From Burkholderiales bacterium PBB6 (GTDB taxonomy: Bacteria > Pseudomonadota > Gammaproteobacteria > Burkholderiales > Burkholderiaceae_C), in the NCBI GenBank assembly GCA_002255925.1, contig NKIH01000001.1, forward strand, positions 1,116,001-1,180,000: DNA of 64,000 bases, read 5' to 3'. Made by a program: the position numbers and the translations under genes. The notes beneath the pieces were generated by a model. The model was given only the letters and a program-made list of their open reading frames with translations, searched no databases and was not told where the DNA came from. Shown one piece after another: positions 1 through 11,301 of the stretch. Each line of letters begins with the position of its first letter. Within the stretch, counting starts at the first letter, position 1.

Positions 1-606
1 GGCCCGTTCCGCTGGGTCGCGCTGAGCGGTGATCCGGAAGACATCCGCAAGACCGACGCCAAGATGAAGGAGCTCTTCCCCGAAGACGCCCACCTGCACC
101 GCTGGCTCGACATGGCCGGTGAGCGCATCGCCTTCCAGGGCCTGCCGGCACGCATCTGCTGGATCGGCCTGGGTGAGCGTCAGCGCGCCGGCCTGGCCTT
201 CAACGAGATGGTGAAGAACGGTGAGCTGAAGGCCCCCATCGTGATCGGCCGTGACCACCTCGACAGCGGCTCGGTGGCCAGCCCCAACCGCGAAACCGAA
301 AGCATGCTCGACGGCTCCGACGCCGTCAGCGACTGGCCGTTGCTGAACGCCCTGCTCAACACGGCAGGCGGCGCTACGTGGGTGAGCTTGCACCACGGCG
401 GCGGCGTGGGCATGGGCTACTCGCAGCACTCGGGCGTGGTCATCGTGTGTGATGGCACCGATGAGGCGGCCCGCCGTGTCGAGCGCGTGCTGTGGAACGA
501 CCCGGCCACCGGCGTGATGCGCCATGCCGACGCTGGCTACGAGATCGCCCGTCAGTGCGCCCGCGAGCAGGGCCTGAACCTGCCCATGCTCAACACCGGC
601 GCCTGA
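1..606 (+). CDS. hutU: Urocanate hydratase, C-terminal part
   Basis: Urocanase converts urocanate to imidazolone propionate, step two of histidine degradation, in the cytoplasm with NAD+ as tightly bound cofactor. The frame is open from base 1, so the N-terminal two thirds lie outside the window; 201 codons remain. The urocanase signature [10 protein letters not shown] is visible, with the conserved active-site Cys, and so is the Gly-rich segment [12 protein letters not shown] near the end. The stop lies 39 bases before hutH on the same strand, the usual hut operon order. Identity is near certain; only the start is missing. Confidence 0.96.
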   Translation, partial: GPFRWVALSGDPEDIRKTDAKMKELFPEDAHLHRWLDMAGERIAFQGLPARICWIGLGERQRAGLAFNEMVKNGELKAPIVIGRDHLDSGSVASPNRETESMLDGSDAVSDWPLLNALLNTAGGATWVSLHHGGGVGMGYSQHSGVVIVCDGTDEAARRVERVLWNDPATGVMRHADAGYEIARQCAREQGLNLPMLNTGA

Positions 607-645
607 GCGGCCTTTGGCCTCGAACCGCATTTTCTGGAATTCACC

Positions 646-2202
646 ATGACGACCAAGACTCCCTTGACCCTCACCCCCGGCGCATTGACGCTGGATCAGC
701 TCCAGGCCATCCACGCCGGCCGTGTGGTGCTGACGCTCGACCCCGCCGCCCGCCCCAACATCCGCGCCAGTGCTGCGGTGGTGCAGGCCGCTGCCGCCGG
801 TGACGCGCCCGTGTACGGCGTGAACACCGGCTTCGGCAAGCTGGCCAACCAGCGCATCAGCGCGGCCGACCTGGCCAAGTTGCAGCTGAACCTGATCCGC
901 TCGCACTCGGTGGGCGTGGGTGAGCCGTTGGCGCCGGAAGTGGTGCGTCTGATGCTGGCCATGAAGGCAGCCAGCCTGGCGCGCGCCTACTCCGGCGTGC
1001 GTGAAGTCGTGATTGACACCCTGCTGGCCGTGCTCAACGCGGGCCTGGTGCCCTGCGTGCCGTCCAAGGGCTCGGTGGGCGCCTCGGGTGACCTGGCACC
1101 GCTGTCACACATGACGCTGGCGCTGCTGGGCGAGGGCGAGTTCATGGTGGACGGCCAGCGCCAACCCGCCGGCCCCGTGCTGGCTGCGGCCGGTATCGCA
1201 CCGCTGGCGCTGGAAGCCAAGGAAGGCCTGGCGCTGATCAACGGCACGCAAACCTCGGCGGCGCTGGCGCTGCACGGCTTCCTGGCCTTCGAGCCGGTGC
1301 TGGAGGCGGCGCTGGTGGTGGGTGCGCTCACCGTTGACGCAGCCCGTGGCTCTGACGGCCCGTTTGATCCGCGCATCCATGCGCTGCGCGGCCAGCCCGG
1401 CCAGATCGATGTGGCGCAGGTGTACCGCAGCCTGCTGGCCGGCAGCGCCATTCGCGCCTCGCACGAAGAAGGCGACGACCGGGTGCAAGACCCGTACTGC
1501 CTGCGCTGCCAGCCGCAGGTGGTGGGTGCGTGCCTCGACCAGTTGCGCCATGCCGCGCTGGTGCTGTGCCGCGAAGCCAATGCCGTGACCGACAACCCGC
1601 TGGTCTTCTTCGAAGACGGCGCGATGATTTCCGGCGGCAACTTCCATGCGGAACCCGTGGCCCTGGCCGCCGACGCGATGGCCGTGGCCATTGCTGAAGT
1701 GGGCGCGATTGCCGAGCGCCGCATCGCCATGATGATCGACGCCAGCGTGTCACGCCTGCCGCCGTTCCTCAGCAGCGACGCGGGCCTGAACAGCGGCTTC
1801 ATGATCGCCCACGTCACCGCAGCTGCTCTCGCCAGCGAGAACAAGTCGCTGGCGCACCCGGCCAGCGTCGACAGCCTGCCGACCAGCGCGAACCAGGAAG
1901 ACCATGTCTCGATGGCCACCTTCGCTGCGCGCCGCCTGCAACCCATGATCGCCAATGTGGCGCACATCATCGGCATCGAGTGGCTGGCTGCGGCTCAGGG
2001 CATCGAGTTCCTGCGGCCGCTGAAGAGCTCAGCCGTGCTGGAGCAGGCCCACGCCCTGCTGCGCGAACGCTGCGCCGCCATGCCCACCGACCGCTACCTG
2101 GCACCGGACATTGAAGCCGCCGCTGCGCTGGTGCGTGAAGGTGCGCTGACGAGTTTGTTGCGCGCCCAGCCCGGCTTGCCGGCGCTGTGGGTGCCGGCCT
2201 GA
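646..2202 (+). CDS. hutH: Histidine ammonia-lyase
   Basis: Histidase removes ammonia from L-histidine to give urocanate, the first step of the hut pathway. The 518-residue length is normal for the family. The motif [15 protein letters not shown] holds Ala146-Ser147-Gly148, the triad that cyclises into the MIO electrophile. The conserved YGVNTGFG lies near residue 57, and the C-terminal half keeps the [11 protein letters not shown] block. It follows hutU directly. No other hut gene lies downstream, so hutI, hutG or hutC, if present, lie upstream of the window or elsewhere. Confidence 0.97.
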   Translation: MTTKTPLTLTPGALTLDQLQAIHAGRVVLTLDPAARPNIRASAAVVQAAAAGDAPVYGVNTGFGKLANQRISAADLAKLQLNLIRSHSVGVGEPLAPEVVRLMLAMKAASLARAYSGVREVVIDTLLAVLNAGLVPCVPSKGSVGASGDLAPLSHMTLALLGEGEFMVDGQRQPAGPVLAAAGIAPLALEAKEGLALINGTQTSAALALHGFLAFEPVLEAALVVGALTVDAARGSDGPFDPRIHALRGQPGQIDVAQVYRSLLAGSAIRASHEEGDDRVQDPYCLRCQPQVVGACLDQLRHAALVLCREANAVTDNPLVFFEDGAMISGGNFHAEPVALAADAMAVAIAEVGAIAERRIAMMIDASVSRLPPFLSSDAGLNSGFMIAHVTAAALASENKSLAHPASVDSLPTSANQEDHVSMATFAARRLQPMIANVAHIIGIEWLAAAQGIEFLRPLKSSAVLEQAHALLRERCAAMPTDRYLAPDIEAAAALVREGALTSLLRAQPGLPALWVPA

Positions 2203-2275
2203 GTTTGGAAGGCCGGTGGAGGGGCGCTTGAGAAGCGTTTGAGGAGGAGGGGCTGCTGCGCGCAGTCTCGACCAC

Positions 2276-2728
2276 TCAGTCCTTGAGATGTCCCCAGCGG
2301 CACCACTGCTGCTCACAAGGCACGCCGTCGCCATTGCCGTCCATCACCACGGCAGGGCAGTGGGCGAGGAAGTACTTGGCCTCGGCGCATGAGGTCATCT
2401 GCGAGCAGAACCGCCGACCGTCGCAGTGGAAAGCGCTCGGCCCGGCGGGTGCTGCCGGGCGGGCCTTGACCGGCGGTGATGCCGGAGCCGGCGCTGCAGC
2501 AGAAACGGAAGCGGGAACAGATGCAGATGCAGTCGCAGCCCGCTTCTTCGCCTCAGCATTCAATTGCTGGATGCTGGGGCGCGGACCTGCTTCCTCAGCC
2601 GGACACGGCGCCTGCTGGAACGTGACCGTGCCGTCGATCATGCATTTGTTCGCCGCTGCAACCGAGGTGCTGGCGAAAGCGATCACCATGCTCAAAACCG
2701 CAGTGACGATGGACGATGTATTGATCAT
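2276..2728 (-). CDS. Secreted protein with Excalibur calcium-binding domain
   Basis: A 150-residue protein with a signal peptide (about residues 1-25, ending at AAA) and a short Cys-containing segment, KCMIDGTVTFQQAPCP, that resembles DUF4124-type N-termini. An Ala/Pro/Ser-rich linker covers about 60-97. The C-terminal Excalibur-like domain has four or more Cys and the calcium-loop pattern DGNGDGVPCE. It is presumably periplasmic or extracellular and binds Ca2+ through that loop. Function is unknown; these domains are often fused to secreted nucleases, but no nuclease domain is present here. Confidence 0.8.
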   Translation of the reverse strand: MINTSSIVTAVLSMVIAFASTSVAAANKCMIDGTVTFQQAPCPAEEAGPRPSIQQLNAEAKKRAATASASVPASVSAAAPAPASPPVKARPAAPAGPSAFHCDGRRFCSQMTSCAEAKYFLAHCPAVVMDGNGDGVPCEQQWCRWGHLKD

Positions 2729-2805
2729 GGTGATGGCTGGGTTGCCTCTCGCCCAGACGGATGTTCAGCGCTCTCGCTGAAGTGCGACGGGTGACTTCGG
2801 CCAGG

Positions 2806-3078
2806 CTACAGGAGCGTGAGCACAAAGCCGGCTGTCGAGGCCAACAGGCCACCCCATTGCATGGGCAGGCCGAAGGTCAGGTGGGGCGCTTTGCCGTCAG
2901 CGTCGGTCTCGTCCCCGTTGAGCTTTGTGCCCAGGAGCCAGACGGCCGCTGCCGCGAGCAGAAAGGCGATGCGGATCGCCTTGAAATTGTTGTGGCCGAA
3001 CAGGACACACGCCAATCCCCAGGCGGCAAACGGAATCATGAAACCCAGGTAGCCCAACCGTCGCCAACTGATCTGCAC
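2806..3078 (-). CDS. Small membrane protein of unknown function
   Basis: About 90 residues with three likely membrane segments: GFMIPFAAWGLACVLFG, IAFLLAAAAVWLLG and the C-terminal GGLLASTAGFVLTLL. A central hydrophilic stretch, LNGDETDADGKAPH, separates the last two. I chose the GTG at 3078 because an AGGA-type ribosome site lies about 10 bases upstream; a longer frame to 3219 adds a Cys/Arg-rich leader that does not look like protein. I do not recognise a family. It is monocistronic or loosely linked to the Excalibur gene downstream. Confidence 0.6.
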   Translation of the reverse strand: MQISWRRLGYLGFMIPFAAWGLACVLFGHNNFKAIRIAFLLAAAAVWLLGTKLNGDETDADGKAPHLTFGLPMQWGGLLASTAGFVLTLL

Positions 3079-3234
3079 GCTTTTTTCCTTCTTCGTCGAG
3101 CCCAAACGCTCTACCAAAGTGTATGGCGTCGGCGGCACGCAGAGCGAGCGGGCTGCAGCAGGCCTGCAACAAGACTGTAGTGGCGACGTTGAAGCGCCGC
3201 ACACCGCGCCCGGTATCACACGCTTGAAACGCGC

Positions 3235-3846
3235 TCAGTAAGCACTTCGCGTTTCCACACCCAGCAAGCCATCCCGCAGCGCTTGGTCGACCGGCTGCGG
3301 GCCAACCCAGATGCGCAGCACCATGGCGAAGAACTCGGCGTCGCCGACCGGGGCACCCTGGGGTTGGCCGGAGATGTAGAACTGCGTGCCCTTGCCGGGG
3401 ATGAAATCCATGGCGAAGGTGTCGCCGGGCACCAGCTTGGGCTTGCCCGAGAAGATCTCGATCAGGCGGGTGGACGACATGGTGTGGCGTTGCACCAGGT
3501 CTTTGGCCGAGTTGGCTTGCAGGCCCTTGATGAAAGCCAGGCCCAGGTCGGTGCCCGGAATCTCGCGCAGGGCGGTGAAGCGCAGGCGCTTCGGGCCGGG
3601 CTGGTTCACCAGGGCGTCGGCGGTGTTCACCTTCTGCGGCGTGTACAGCGCCATGTCGTACACCTTGAACATCACGCGAAAGCGCGTGCCCGTGCCATTG
3701 AGCTGCAAGGTCGAGCCTTGCAATTGGGCAGTCGGCTCGAAGGTGGTGCTCGTGGGCGCTGCGTGCACGGGGGCCACTTGCAGGGCCAGGGCGCACAGCG
3801 CCGTTGCAAATAGCGGCGCCAGATAATGCGCTTGGCGTCGGTTCAT
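3235..3846 (-). CDS. Secreted chalcone isomerase-like protein
   Basis: A 203-residue protein with a signal peptide (about 1-29, cut after VHA-AP) followed by a chalcone-isomerase-like domain. Family hallmarks include LNGTGTRFRVMFKVYDMALYTP near the mature N-terminus and the FxxGKPKLVPGDTFAMDFIPGKGT block. Bacterial members of this fold are periplasmic and their substrate is generally unknown, so flavonoid isomerisation should not be assumed. The ATG at 3846 is supported by an AAGGAG ribosome site; an in-frame extension to 3918 has no such site. Confidence 0.8.
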   Translation of the reverse strand: MNRRQAHYLAPLFATALCALALQVAPVHAAPTSTTFEPTAQLQGSTLQLNGTGTRFRVMFKVYDMALYTPQKVNTADALVNQPGPKRLRFTALREIPGTDLGLAFIKGLQANSAKDLVQRHTMSSTRLIEIFSGKPKLVPGDTFAMDFIPGKGTQFYISGQPQGAPVGDAEFFAMVLRIWVGPQPVDQALRDGLLGVETRSAY

Positions 3847-3970
3847 GCCGGTCTCCTTGATACTTGTTGGTTGGCTTCGAAAGCCATTTTGGTGGCTTCG
3901 ATGGTCAGCGCCCACCATCCATCAGGGGGATCGTGCATCCCAAACCACGCCAAGGTGATCTGGAACACGG

Positions 3971-3987
3971 ACTAAATTGGCTTTAGT
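3971..3987. repeat. Short inverted repeat ACTAAA-N5-TTTAGT
   Basis: A perfect 6-bp inverted repeat in the 148-bp gap between the asparaginase stop and the chalcone isomerase-like start, both on the minus strand. It is A/T-rich against a GC-rich background. It lies just past the asparaginase stop and about 125 bases upstream of the next start, so it could be an operator or promoter part. No T-run follows, so it is not a standard terminator. Confidence 0.3.
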
Positions 3988-3994
3988 TGCGCTT

Positions 3995-5041
3995 TCAGGT
4001 CCGTGTGGCGGCGAGCAACTCAGCCGACGGCTGCAAGGTGCCCACCTCTATGCCATTCCAGTTGCGCATGTGCACCGTGGTGCGGGGCGCCAGCACGGCG
4101 TGGTCGGCTTCACTGCGCGCCACCCAGGTAGCCAGCAGATGGGCCATCACCACCTCGACCGCGCGGGCGTTGTTGCCGTCGTCCATCTTGATGGCCACAC
4201 CCCAACCGAGCTCAGGCAGGGCGGCGCAGTACACGCCTTCGGCGCCCACCTTGCAGAACACGCGTTCGCCGAAATGGGCCATCACGTCGGTATCGAAGCG
4301 GTCGGTGCCCGCCACCATGAAGGGTGCGCTGGCCACGGCCTTGCGCAGCCGGGCGGCGGCGCGGGCGTGGTCGGCACTCAGCCCCTGGCCGGTGGCCACG
4401 CGGGCAAAGCCGAGTGCCAGCTGGCGCAGCGGCATGCCGAAGGTGGGGATCGAGCAGCCGTCCACGCCGACGGGGGCCTGGCGCAGGTCGGTGCTGGTGG
4501 CAGTGGCCAGCGCGTGGGTCACCTGCTGCATCACCGGATGATCGGGTTGCACGTAGCCTGACAGAAATCCGCGGGCATCCAGGCCCTGTTCGCGGGCCAG
4601 CAGGCAGCCCAGGCAGACCAAGCCGGCGTGTTTGCCGGAGCAGTTGTTGTGCAGCGCGGTTGGGTCGCCGCCACTGCGGGCCAGTTCGCGGCTGCTGCGG
4701 TCATGGCTGGGCCAGTGGCTGCCGCAGCCCAGGGCGGTGGCGTCCACGCCGGCCTTGGCCAACATGCCGGCGGCGGTGGCTGCGTGCGCGGGCTCGCCAT
4801 TGTGTGAGGCGCAAGCCAGGGCCAGTTCGGTGTCGGTCAGCTGGAACAGATCAGCCGCGCCGCTGGTGATCAGCGGCAGCGCCTGCAGCACCTTCACGGC
4901 CGAGCGCGGAAAGATCGCGCGCTCAATGTTGCCCAGCGCGTGGACCACCGTCCCGGTGGCGTCCACCACGGCACAAGCGCCCTGGTGGAAGGATTCGGTC
5001 ACCCCACCGCGTTGCACATCAACCAGGACCGGATTCGACAT
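3995..5041 (-). CDS. L-asparaginase II family protein
   Basis: A 348-residue protein that matches the asparaginase II family (PF06089 type, as in Rhizobium etli AnsA), distinct from the E. coli AnsA/AnsB fold. Recognisable segments are VDVQRGGVTESFHQGACAVVD at the N-terminus, FPRSAVKVLQALPLI, CASHNGEPAHAATA and NNCSGKHAGLVCLGCLLA. Likely reaction: asparagine to aspartate plus ammonia. The ATG at 5041 is preferred because a longer frame to 5167 adds Pro/Arg-rich residues and would overlap the small upstream gene. Specificity for asparagine is inferred from the family only. Confidence 0.85.
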   Translation of the reverse strand: MSNPVLVDVQRGGVTESFHQGACAVVDATGTVVHALGNIERAIFPRSAVKVLQALPLITSGAADLFQLTDTELALACASHNGEPAHAATAAGMLAKAGVDATALGCGSHWPSHDRSSRELARSGGDPTALHNNCSGKHAGLVCLGCLLAREQGLDARGFLSGYVQPDHPVMQQVTHALATATSTDLRQAPVGVDGCSIPTFGMPLRQLALGFARVATGQGLSADHARAAARLRKAVASAPFMVAGTDRFDTDVMAHFGERVFCKVGAEGVYCAALPELGWGVAIKMDDGNNARAVEVVMAHLLATWVARSEADHAVLAPRTTVHMRNWNGIEVGTLQPSAELLAATRT

Positions 5042-5072
5042 GGCGGGCAGCGCTGTGAGGTGAGTCGGGCGA

Positions 5073-5300
5073 TCAGGCCATCTTGGCCTTGGTGCGCTTC
5101 GCGTGCTTGGCGCCCTTGGTGTGCTTGCCGGCCTTGGCATGCTTGCCAGCCTTGGCGTGCTTGCCACCCGCCTTGGCCACCGAGGCCTTGGCCGGGTGGT
5201 GAGCGGTACGGGCTTCAGCGGGCACAGCGGTGGCCAGGGCCACGCCCATCACCAGGGCAGACAGGGCGGCGCCGATACGGGGCAGAGCGAATTTGGACAT
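5073..5300 (-). CDS. Small exported Lys/His/Ala-rich repeat peptide
   Basis: 75 residues: a signal peptide (about 1-30, ending ATAVPAEA) followed by a very basic mature part built from near-repeats of HAKAGK (GGKHAKAGKHAKAGKHTKGAKHAK). The mature peptide is almost only Lys, Ala, His and Gly. An AGGAG ribosome site sits just before the ATG. Composition recalls acid-shock (Asr-like) proteins, but the match is compositional only. It is encoded between the asparaginase-family gene and ygiQ on the same strand. Function unknown. Confidence 0.65.
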   Translation of the reverse strand: MSKFALPRIGAALSALVMGVALATAVPAEARTAHHPAKASVAKAGGKHAKAGKHAKAGKHTKGAKHAKRTKAKMA

Positions 5301-5343
5301 GGAGTCTCCTACGTCGGTGATTCAGGACAAAACGCGGGTCTTG

Positions 5344-5375
5344 CAGGCATGCACGATCCCGCAGCGTCATGCCTG
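5344..5375. repeat. 8-bp inverted repeat CAGGCATG/CATGCCTG
   Basis: Perfect 8-bp arms (5344-5351 and 5368-5375) around a 16-base spacer. They lie in the 181-bp gap between the ygiQ stop and the start of the small basic exported protein, both minus strand. It could be the leader of the small gene, an operator, or a weak processing hairpin after ygiQ. Nothing else is evident in this gap. Confidence 0.4.
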
Positions 5376-5481
5376 AATCCTACCCCTGACGCCCGGTGTT
5401 TCAACGCGGGCGGCCAACGAAATCTTTGCTCATTGAGGAGGTGTTTCCCGGGTAGCACGAGCCCCTGCCCACATGCTCGCC

Positions 5482-7983
<2,502 letters not shown>

Positions 7984-8102
7984 GTCGTCCGGCGCTAGAC
8001 CGCTATTGTCCCCGGTATCGGCCCGGCTTGCAGATAACCCTGATTGCGGCCCGGCTGCCCGGTGTGACTTCCTGCTGGAAGGCCACCCGCCGCCGCCGCG
8101 GT

Positions 8103-9281
8103 TCAGCGGCCAAACAGGCTGCGCACGGTGCGGCCCACACCTTCCACCACGCCACCCACGCTCACGCCCACCGCCTCGGCCAGGCCGGTGGCAAAGCGCT
8201 TGGCCAGGCTGTCGTTGAGCGAAAACGTCGGGTCGTCCAGCCGGCCCTGCAGCGTGAAATCGAGCTGGATGCGGCCATCCCGGCTCAAGGTGGCCAGCGC
8301 CGCATCGCGCGAAACACCCCCCACCTGGTTCCACAGCCCCGGCCCGCTGGCCAGTTGCAGCCCGGTCAGGGTGATGCGCCCGGGTGCTTCCAGCCGGCGC
8401 CCGGCCACCCGGGCCTGCAGCTGCAGATCCAGCCGGCCGGCGCGCACACCGCCGTCGGCGGCCTTCAACAGCCAGGGCTGCAGCAGGCGCATGTCCACGT
8501 CCTGCAGGGCAATGTCCAGGTCGGCGTCCAGGCTGGCGGGGGTCAGGTCACCAGACAAGCGCAGCTGCCCGTCACGGCCTGCGCCCAGCACCTTGGCCGC
8601 CATGTCGATCTGCATCGGCTCGTCCAGCGCGGTGAGCGTCAGGTGCTTGAGCGTAGCCTGCACTTCGGCGAACGTCAGGTGGTGGGGCTTGGGCAGGGCA
8701 GGGCGGAAGGAGTCGTCGAACAGGTCCAGCCGGCCGTCCACGATGTCGATGCGGTCGATGACCAGCCGGGTGCCGCTCGCTGCTGCGGGCTCAGGGGGCA
8801 GGGTGGCTTTTGCCGACGCAGTTGCGGACGCAGTTGCTGATGTCGTTGCCGACGCAGTTGCCGACGTCTTTGCCATCAAGCCAGGCACCACCAGCAGCTT
8901 GCCCTGGCGGTTGCGCAGCATCACCAGGCGCGCTCCCTCCACCTTCACCCGGGCCAGGCGCCACGAGCCGCCCAGCACGCTGCGCCACGAGGGCCGGATG
9001 TGCACCGCTTCGGCGCTGAGCTCTTCTTCAGCCGGCCAGCCTGGCACAGCGGCCACCCGCAACTGCCGCACGGTGATGCCGAACGACGCGACCTCGATGC
9101 TGCCGACGCTGGCGCGCGGGCCGAGGGCATCGCGCACGGCGGTGGCCAGGCGCTGCTGGGCCCAGATGCTGGCGCCCCACAGGGCCAGGGCGATGAGCAG
9201 AGGAACGGCGGCCAGGCGCAGCGCGCGGCGAGACAGGAGAGAGTTCAGCAAGGGAGCACAGCGGGGATGACAGCCCGCCAT
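8103..9281 (-). CDS. AsmA/DUF748-like membrane-anchored protein
   Basis: About 392 residues: one N-terminal membrane helix ([19 protein letters not shown]) followed by a periplasmic region with AsmA/DUF748-like sequence ([35 protein letters not shown], and [20 protein letters not shown]). Such proteins belong to the wider bridge-like lipid transport superfamily with TamB, but this one is short. A Ser/Ala/Thr repeat (SATASATT type) forms a linker around 8806-8878. The start is uncertain: ATG 9281 is used, but an upstream codon at 9308 or an internal TTG near the membrane helix is possible. Confidence 0.7.
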   Translation of the reverse strand: MAGCHPRCAPLLNSLLSRRALRLAAVPLLIALALWGASIWAQQRLATAVRDALGPRASVGSIEVASFGITVRQLRVAAVPGWPAEEELSAEAVHIRPSWRSVLGGSWRLARVKVEGARLVMLRNRQGKLLVVPGLMAKTSATASATTSATASATASAKATLPPEPAAASGTRLVIDRIDIVDGRLDLFDDSFRPALPKPHHLTFAEVQATLKHLTLTALDEPMQIDMAAKVLGAGRDGQLRLSGDLTPASLDADLDIALQDVDMRLLQPWLLKAADGGVRAGRLDLQLQARVAGRRLEAPGRITLTGLQLASGPGLWNQVGGVSRDAALATLSRDGRIQLDFTLQGRLDDPTFSLNDSLAKRFATGLAEAVGVSVGGVVEGVGRTVRSLFGR

Positions 9282-9338
9282 TTTCGCCGGAAGCCCCGTC
9301 GCGGGCACGGCGGCGCCCGGCTGGCCACAATTGCAGCC

Positions 9339-10301
9339 ATGCCTACGCGATCATCTGACGGCCCGAACAGCGGCCTCACTGCCCAAAAGCCTGCCCGCAA
9401 AGCGGCCAGCAAGACGGGCGTCAAGGCAGTTGGCAAAGCCGCACCCGCCGTCGACACCGCCAACGCTTCCGCGGACGTGCCCGTGACCCTGCCGCTGATC
9501 GGCGTCGATTTTTCGAGCGCACCCACCAAACGCAAACCGGTGGTGGTGGCGCAGGGCGTGCGCTCAGGCAGCGTTGTGCGGCTGGATGGCCTGCAGGCCT
9601 TCGACAGCCTGGCTGCGTTTGGCGACTATCTGAAGCACACCCCCGCCTGGCTCGGCGGCTTCGACTTGCCGTTCGGCTTGCCGCGCGAGCTGGTGGAGAC
9701 GCTGGGCTGGCCCACCACCTGGCCCGCCTTGATGGACCACTACGCCGCCCTGAGCCGGCCGCAGATCCGCGAGCAGTTCGTCGGCTTCTGCGCTGCCCGG
9801 CCGGTGGGCGGCAAGTTCGCCCACCGCACCTGTGACGGCCCCGCAGGCTCATCCCCCAGCATGAAGTGGGTCAATCCGCCGGTGGCCTGGATGCTGCACG
9901 CCGGTGTGCCCTTGCTGCGCGCCGCCAACGCCTGGATGCCCGGCTTGATGCCCGCACCCACAGAGGCGCCGCAACGCGTGGCGCTGGAGGCCTACCCCGG
10001 CCTGCTGGCGCGCGAGGTGCTGGGCAACCGCAGCTACAAGAGCGATGACCGCGCCAAGCAGACGCCCGAGCGCCTGATTGCCCGCAAGGACCTGCTGGAA
10101 GCGCTGGAGCAGGGCCGTACCCGGCTGGGCCTGCGCATCCGGCTGAGCCACGCCCAGCGCGACGACCTGGTGGCCGACGCCAGCGGAGACCGCCTCGACG
10201 CGCTGCTCTGCCTGCTGCAGGCGGCCTGGGCTGGTGGGCGCCGTGATTGGGGCTTGCCTGCGGCCGTCGACCCGCTTGAAGGCTGGATCGTCAGCGCCTG
10301 A
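9339..10301 (+). CDS. DUF429 domain protein
   Basis: A 320-residue protein with an N-terminal Lys/Ala-rich tail (about 1-45) followed by a DUF429-like domain. It starts IGVDFSSAPTKRKPVVVA, keeps the GGFDLPFGLPRELVE block, and ends with RDDLVADASGDRLDALLCLLQAAWA, in which acidic residues resemble an RNase H-like active site. DUF429 proteins are predicted nucleases with no proven substrate that I know of. It is divergent from the AsmA-like gene and followed by ykvA and the thermonuclease gene on the same strand. Confidence 0.75.
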   Translation: MPTRSSDGPNSGLTAQKPARKAASKTGVKAVGKAAPAVDTANASADVPVTLPLIGVDFSSAPTKRKPVVVAQGVRSGSVVRLDGLQAFDSLAAFGDYLKHTPAWLGGFDLPFGLPRELVETLGWPTTWPALMDHYAALSRPQIREQFVGFCAARPVGGKFAHRTCDGPAGSSPSMKWVNPPVAWMLHAGVPLLRAANAWMPGLMPAPTEAPQRVALEAYPGLLAREVLGNRSYKSDDRAKQTPERLIARKDLLEALEQGRTRLGLRIRLSHAQRDDLVADASGDRLDALLCLLQAAWAGGRRDWGLPAAVDPLEGWIVSA

Positions 10302-10339
10302 CCGGCAGCGCGCCACCCCCGGCGTGGAACAATCCGGCC

Positions 10340-10741
10340 ATGAGTCGTCTCACCCGTTTCTGGCGCATGGCCAATACCGCCCGCCTCGCCGCCTACCTGA
10401 TGGCGCTGTGGAAACTGGCGCGTCACCCCGAGACGCCGCTGGCCCCGAAGCTGGTGGCTTGGCTGGTGCTGGGCTACGCGCTCAGCCCGATCGACCTGAT
10501 ACCTGATTTCATCCCGGTGCTGGGCCAGCTCGATGACATGCTGCTGGTGCCGCTGGGCGTGGCGCTGGTGGTGCGCCTCACGCCCCGCCCGCTGTGGGCA
10601 GCGTGCATGCAAGCCGCCGAAGCGCAGACCGAAACTTTGCCCAAACTCTGGTGGGGCCTGCTGCTGGTGCTGCTGATCTGGGCGCTGCTGTTCGTGGCCT
10701 TCGCGGCCTGGCTGGTGCGCACGGTGTGGCACGGCGCTTGA
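10340..10741 (+). CDS. YkvA-family (DUF1232) membrane protein
   Basis: 133 residues carrying the DUF1232 core KLVAWLVLGYALSPIDLIPDFIPVLGQLDD, which is diagnostic for the YkvA family. A C-terminal membrane helix (LLLVLLIWALLFVAFAAWLV) follows. Function is unknown. The ATG is 38 bases after the DUF429 stop, and the stop overlaps the probable TTG start of the next gene, which suggests one transcription unit. Confidence 0.85.
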   Translation: MSRLTRFWRMANTARLAAYLMALWKLARHPETPLAPKLVAWLVLGYALSPIDLIPDFIPVLGQLDDMLLVPLGVALVVRLTPRPLWAACMQAAEAQTETLPKLWWGLLLVLLIWALLFVAFAAWLVRTVWHGA

Positions 10742-11268
10742 CGCTCACCCCGGCGTTCTTCGTCGTGATGGCCGCGTTGGTGTGGCCCGCCGCCAGCCAC
10801 GCCTGGCCTGCCCGGGTACAGCGTGTGGCCGACGGCGACACCGTCTGGGTGCAGCGCCTGCACATCACCGCGCCACCGGGCAAGCCGCAGCTGGTGCGCC
10901 TGCAGGGCATTGACGCGCCCGAGGGGTGTCAGGCTGGGGGTGACGCCGCCACGCAGGCCTTGCGAGCGCGGGTGCTGAACGAGGTGGTGGAGCTCACGCC
11001 GCTGGGCGACGATGTGCACGGCCGGCTGCTGGCGCGCGTGCACCTGGGCGGCCACGACGTTGGCCGCGACCTGGTGTTGCAAGGCCTGGCCTGGAGTTAC
11101 CGCTACAAAGGCGACCCCGGCCCCTATGCCGCTGAAGAGGCGGCCGCCCGGCAGGCCCGCCGGGGCTTGTTTGCTGCCGGTGCGCCGGAGCCGCAGCCCC
11201 CGCGCGCATTTCGCCAGCAACATGGGCGGTGTGTTTACCAGCACGGGCACCCACAACAACGTCCATGA
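10738..11268 (+). CDS. Secreted thermonuclease (SNase-like)
   Basis: About 176 residues with a signal peptide (PAFFVVMAALVWPAASHA) followed by an SNase domain. The catalytic pattern is intact: VADGDTVWV, RLQGIDAPE (Arg, Asp, Glu) and the second Arg in HGRLLARVHLGG; the YRYKGDPGPYAAEEAAARQARRGLF helix is typical. It should cleave DNA or RNA in the periplasm or outside. The start is ambiguous: TTG 10738 overlaps the ykvA stop as TTGA, while GTG 10765 and ATG 10768 give a shorter signal. The last 25 residues are not conserved-looking. Confidence 0.82.
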   Translation: MTLTPAFFVVMAALVWPAASHAWPARVQRVADGDTVWVQRLHITAPPGKPQLVRLQGIDAPEGCQAGGDAATQALRARVLNEVVELTPLGDDVHGRLLARVHLGGHDVGRDLVLQGLAWSYRYKGDPGPYAAEEAAARQARRGLFAAGAPEPQPPRAFRQQHGRCVYQHGHPQQRP

Positions 11269-11301
11269 CGGCACCCCAGCAGGTGCCGCGTCGGATCCCC
11301 G

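Noticed and set aside
8806-8878. Short-period repeats read as a CRISPR or minisatellite
   Set aside because: The units are short, imperfect and in frame, and encode a Ser/Ala/Thr linker; there are no spacers.
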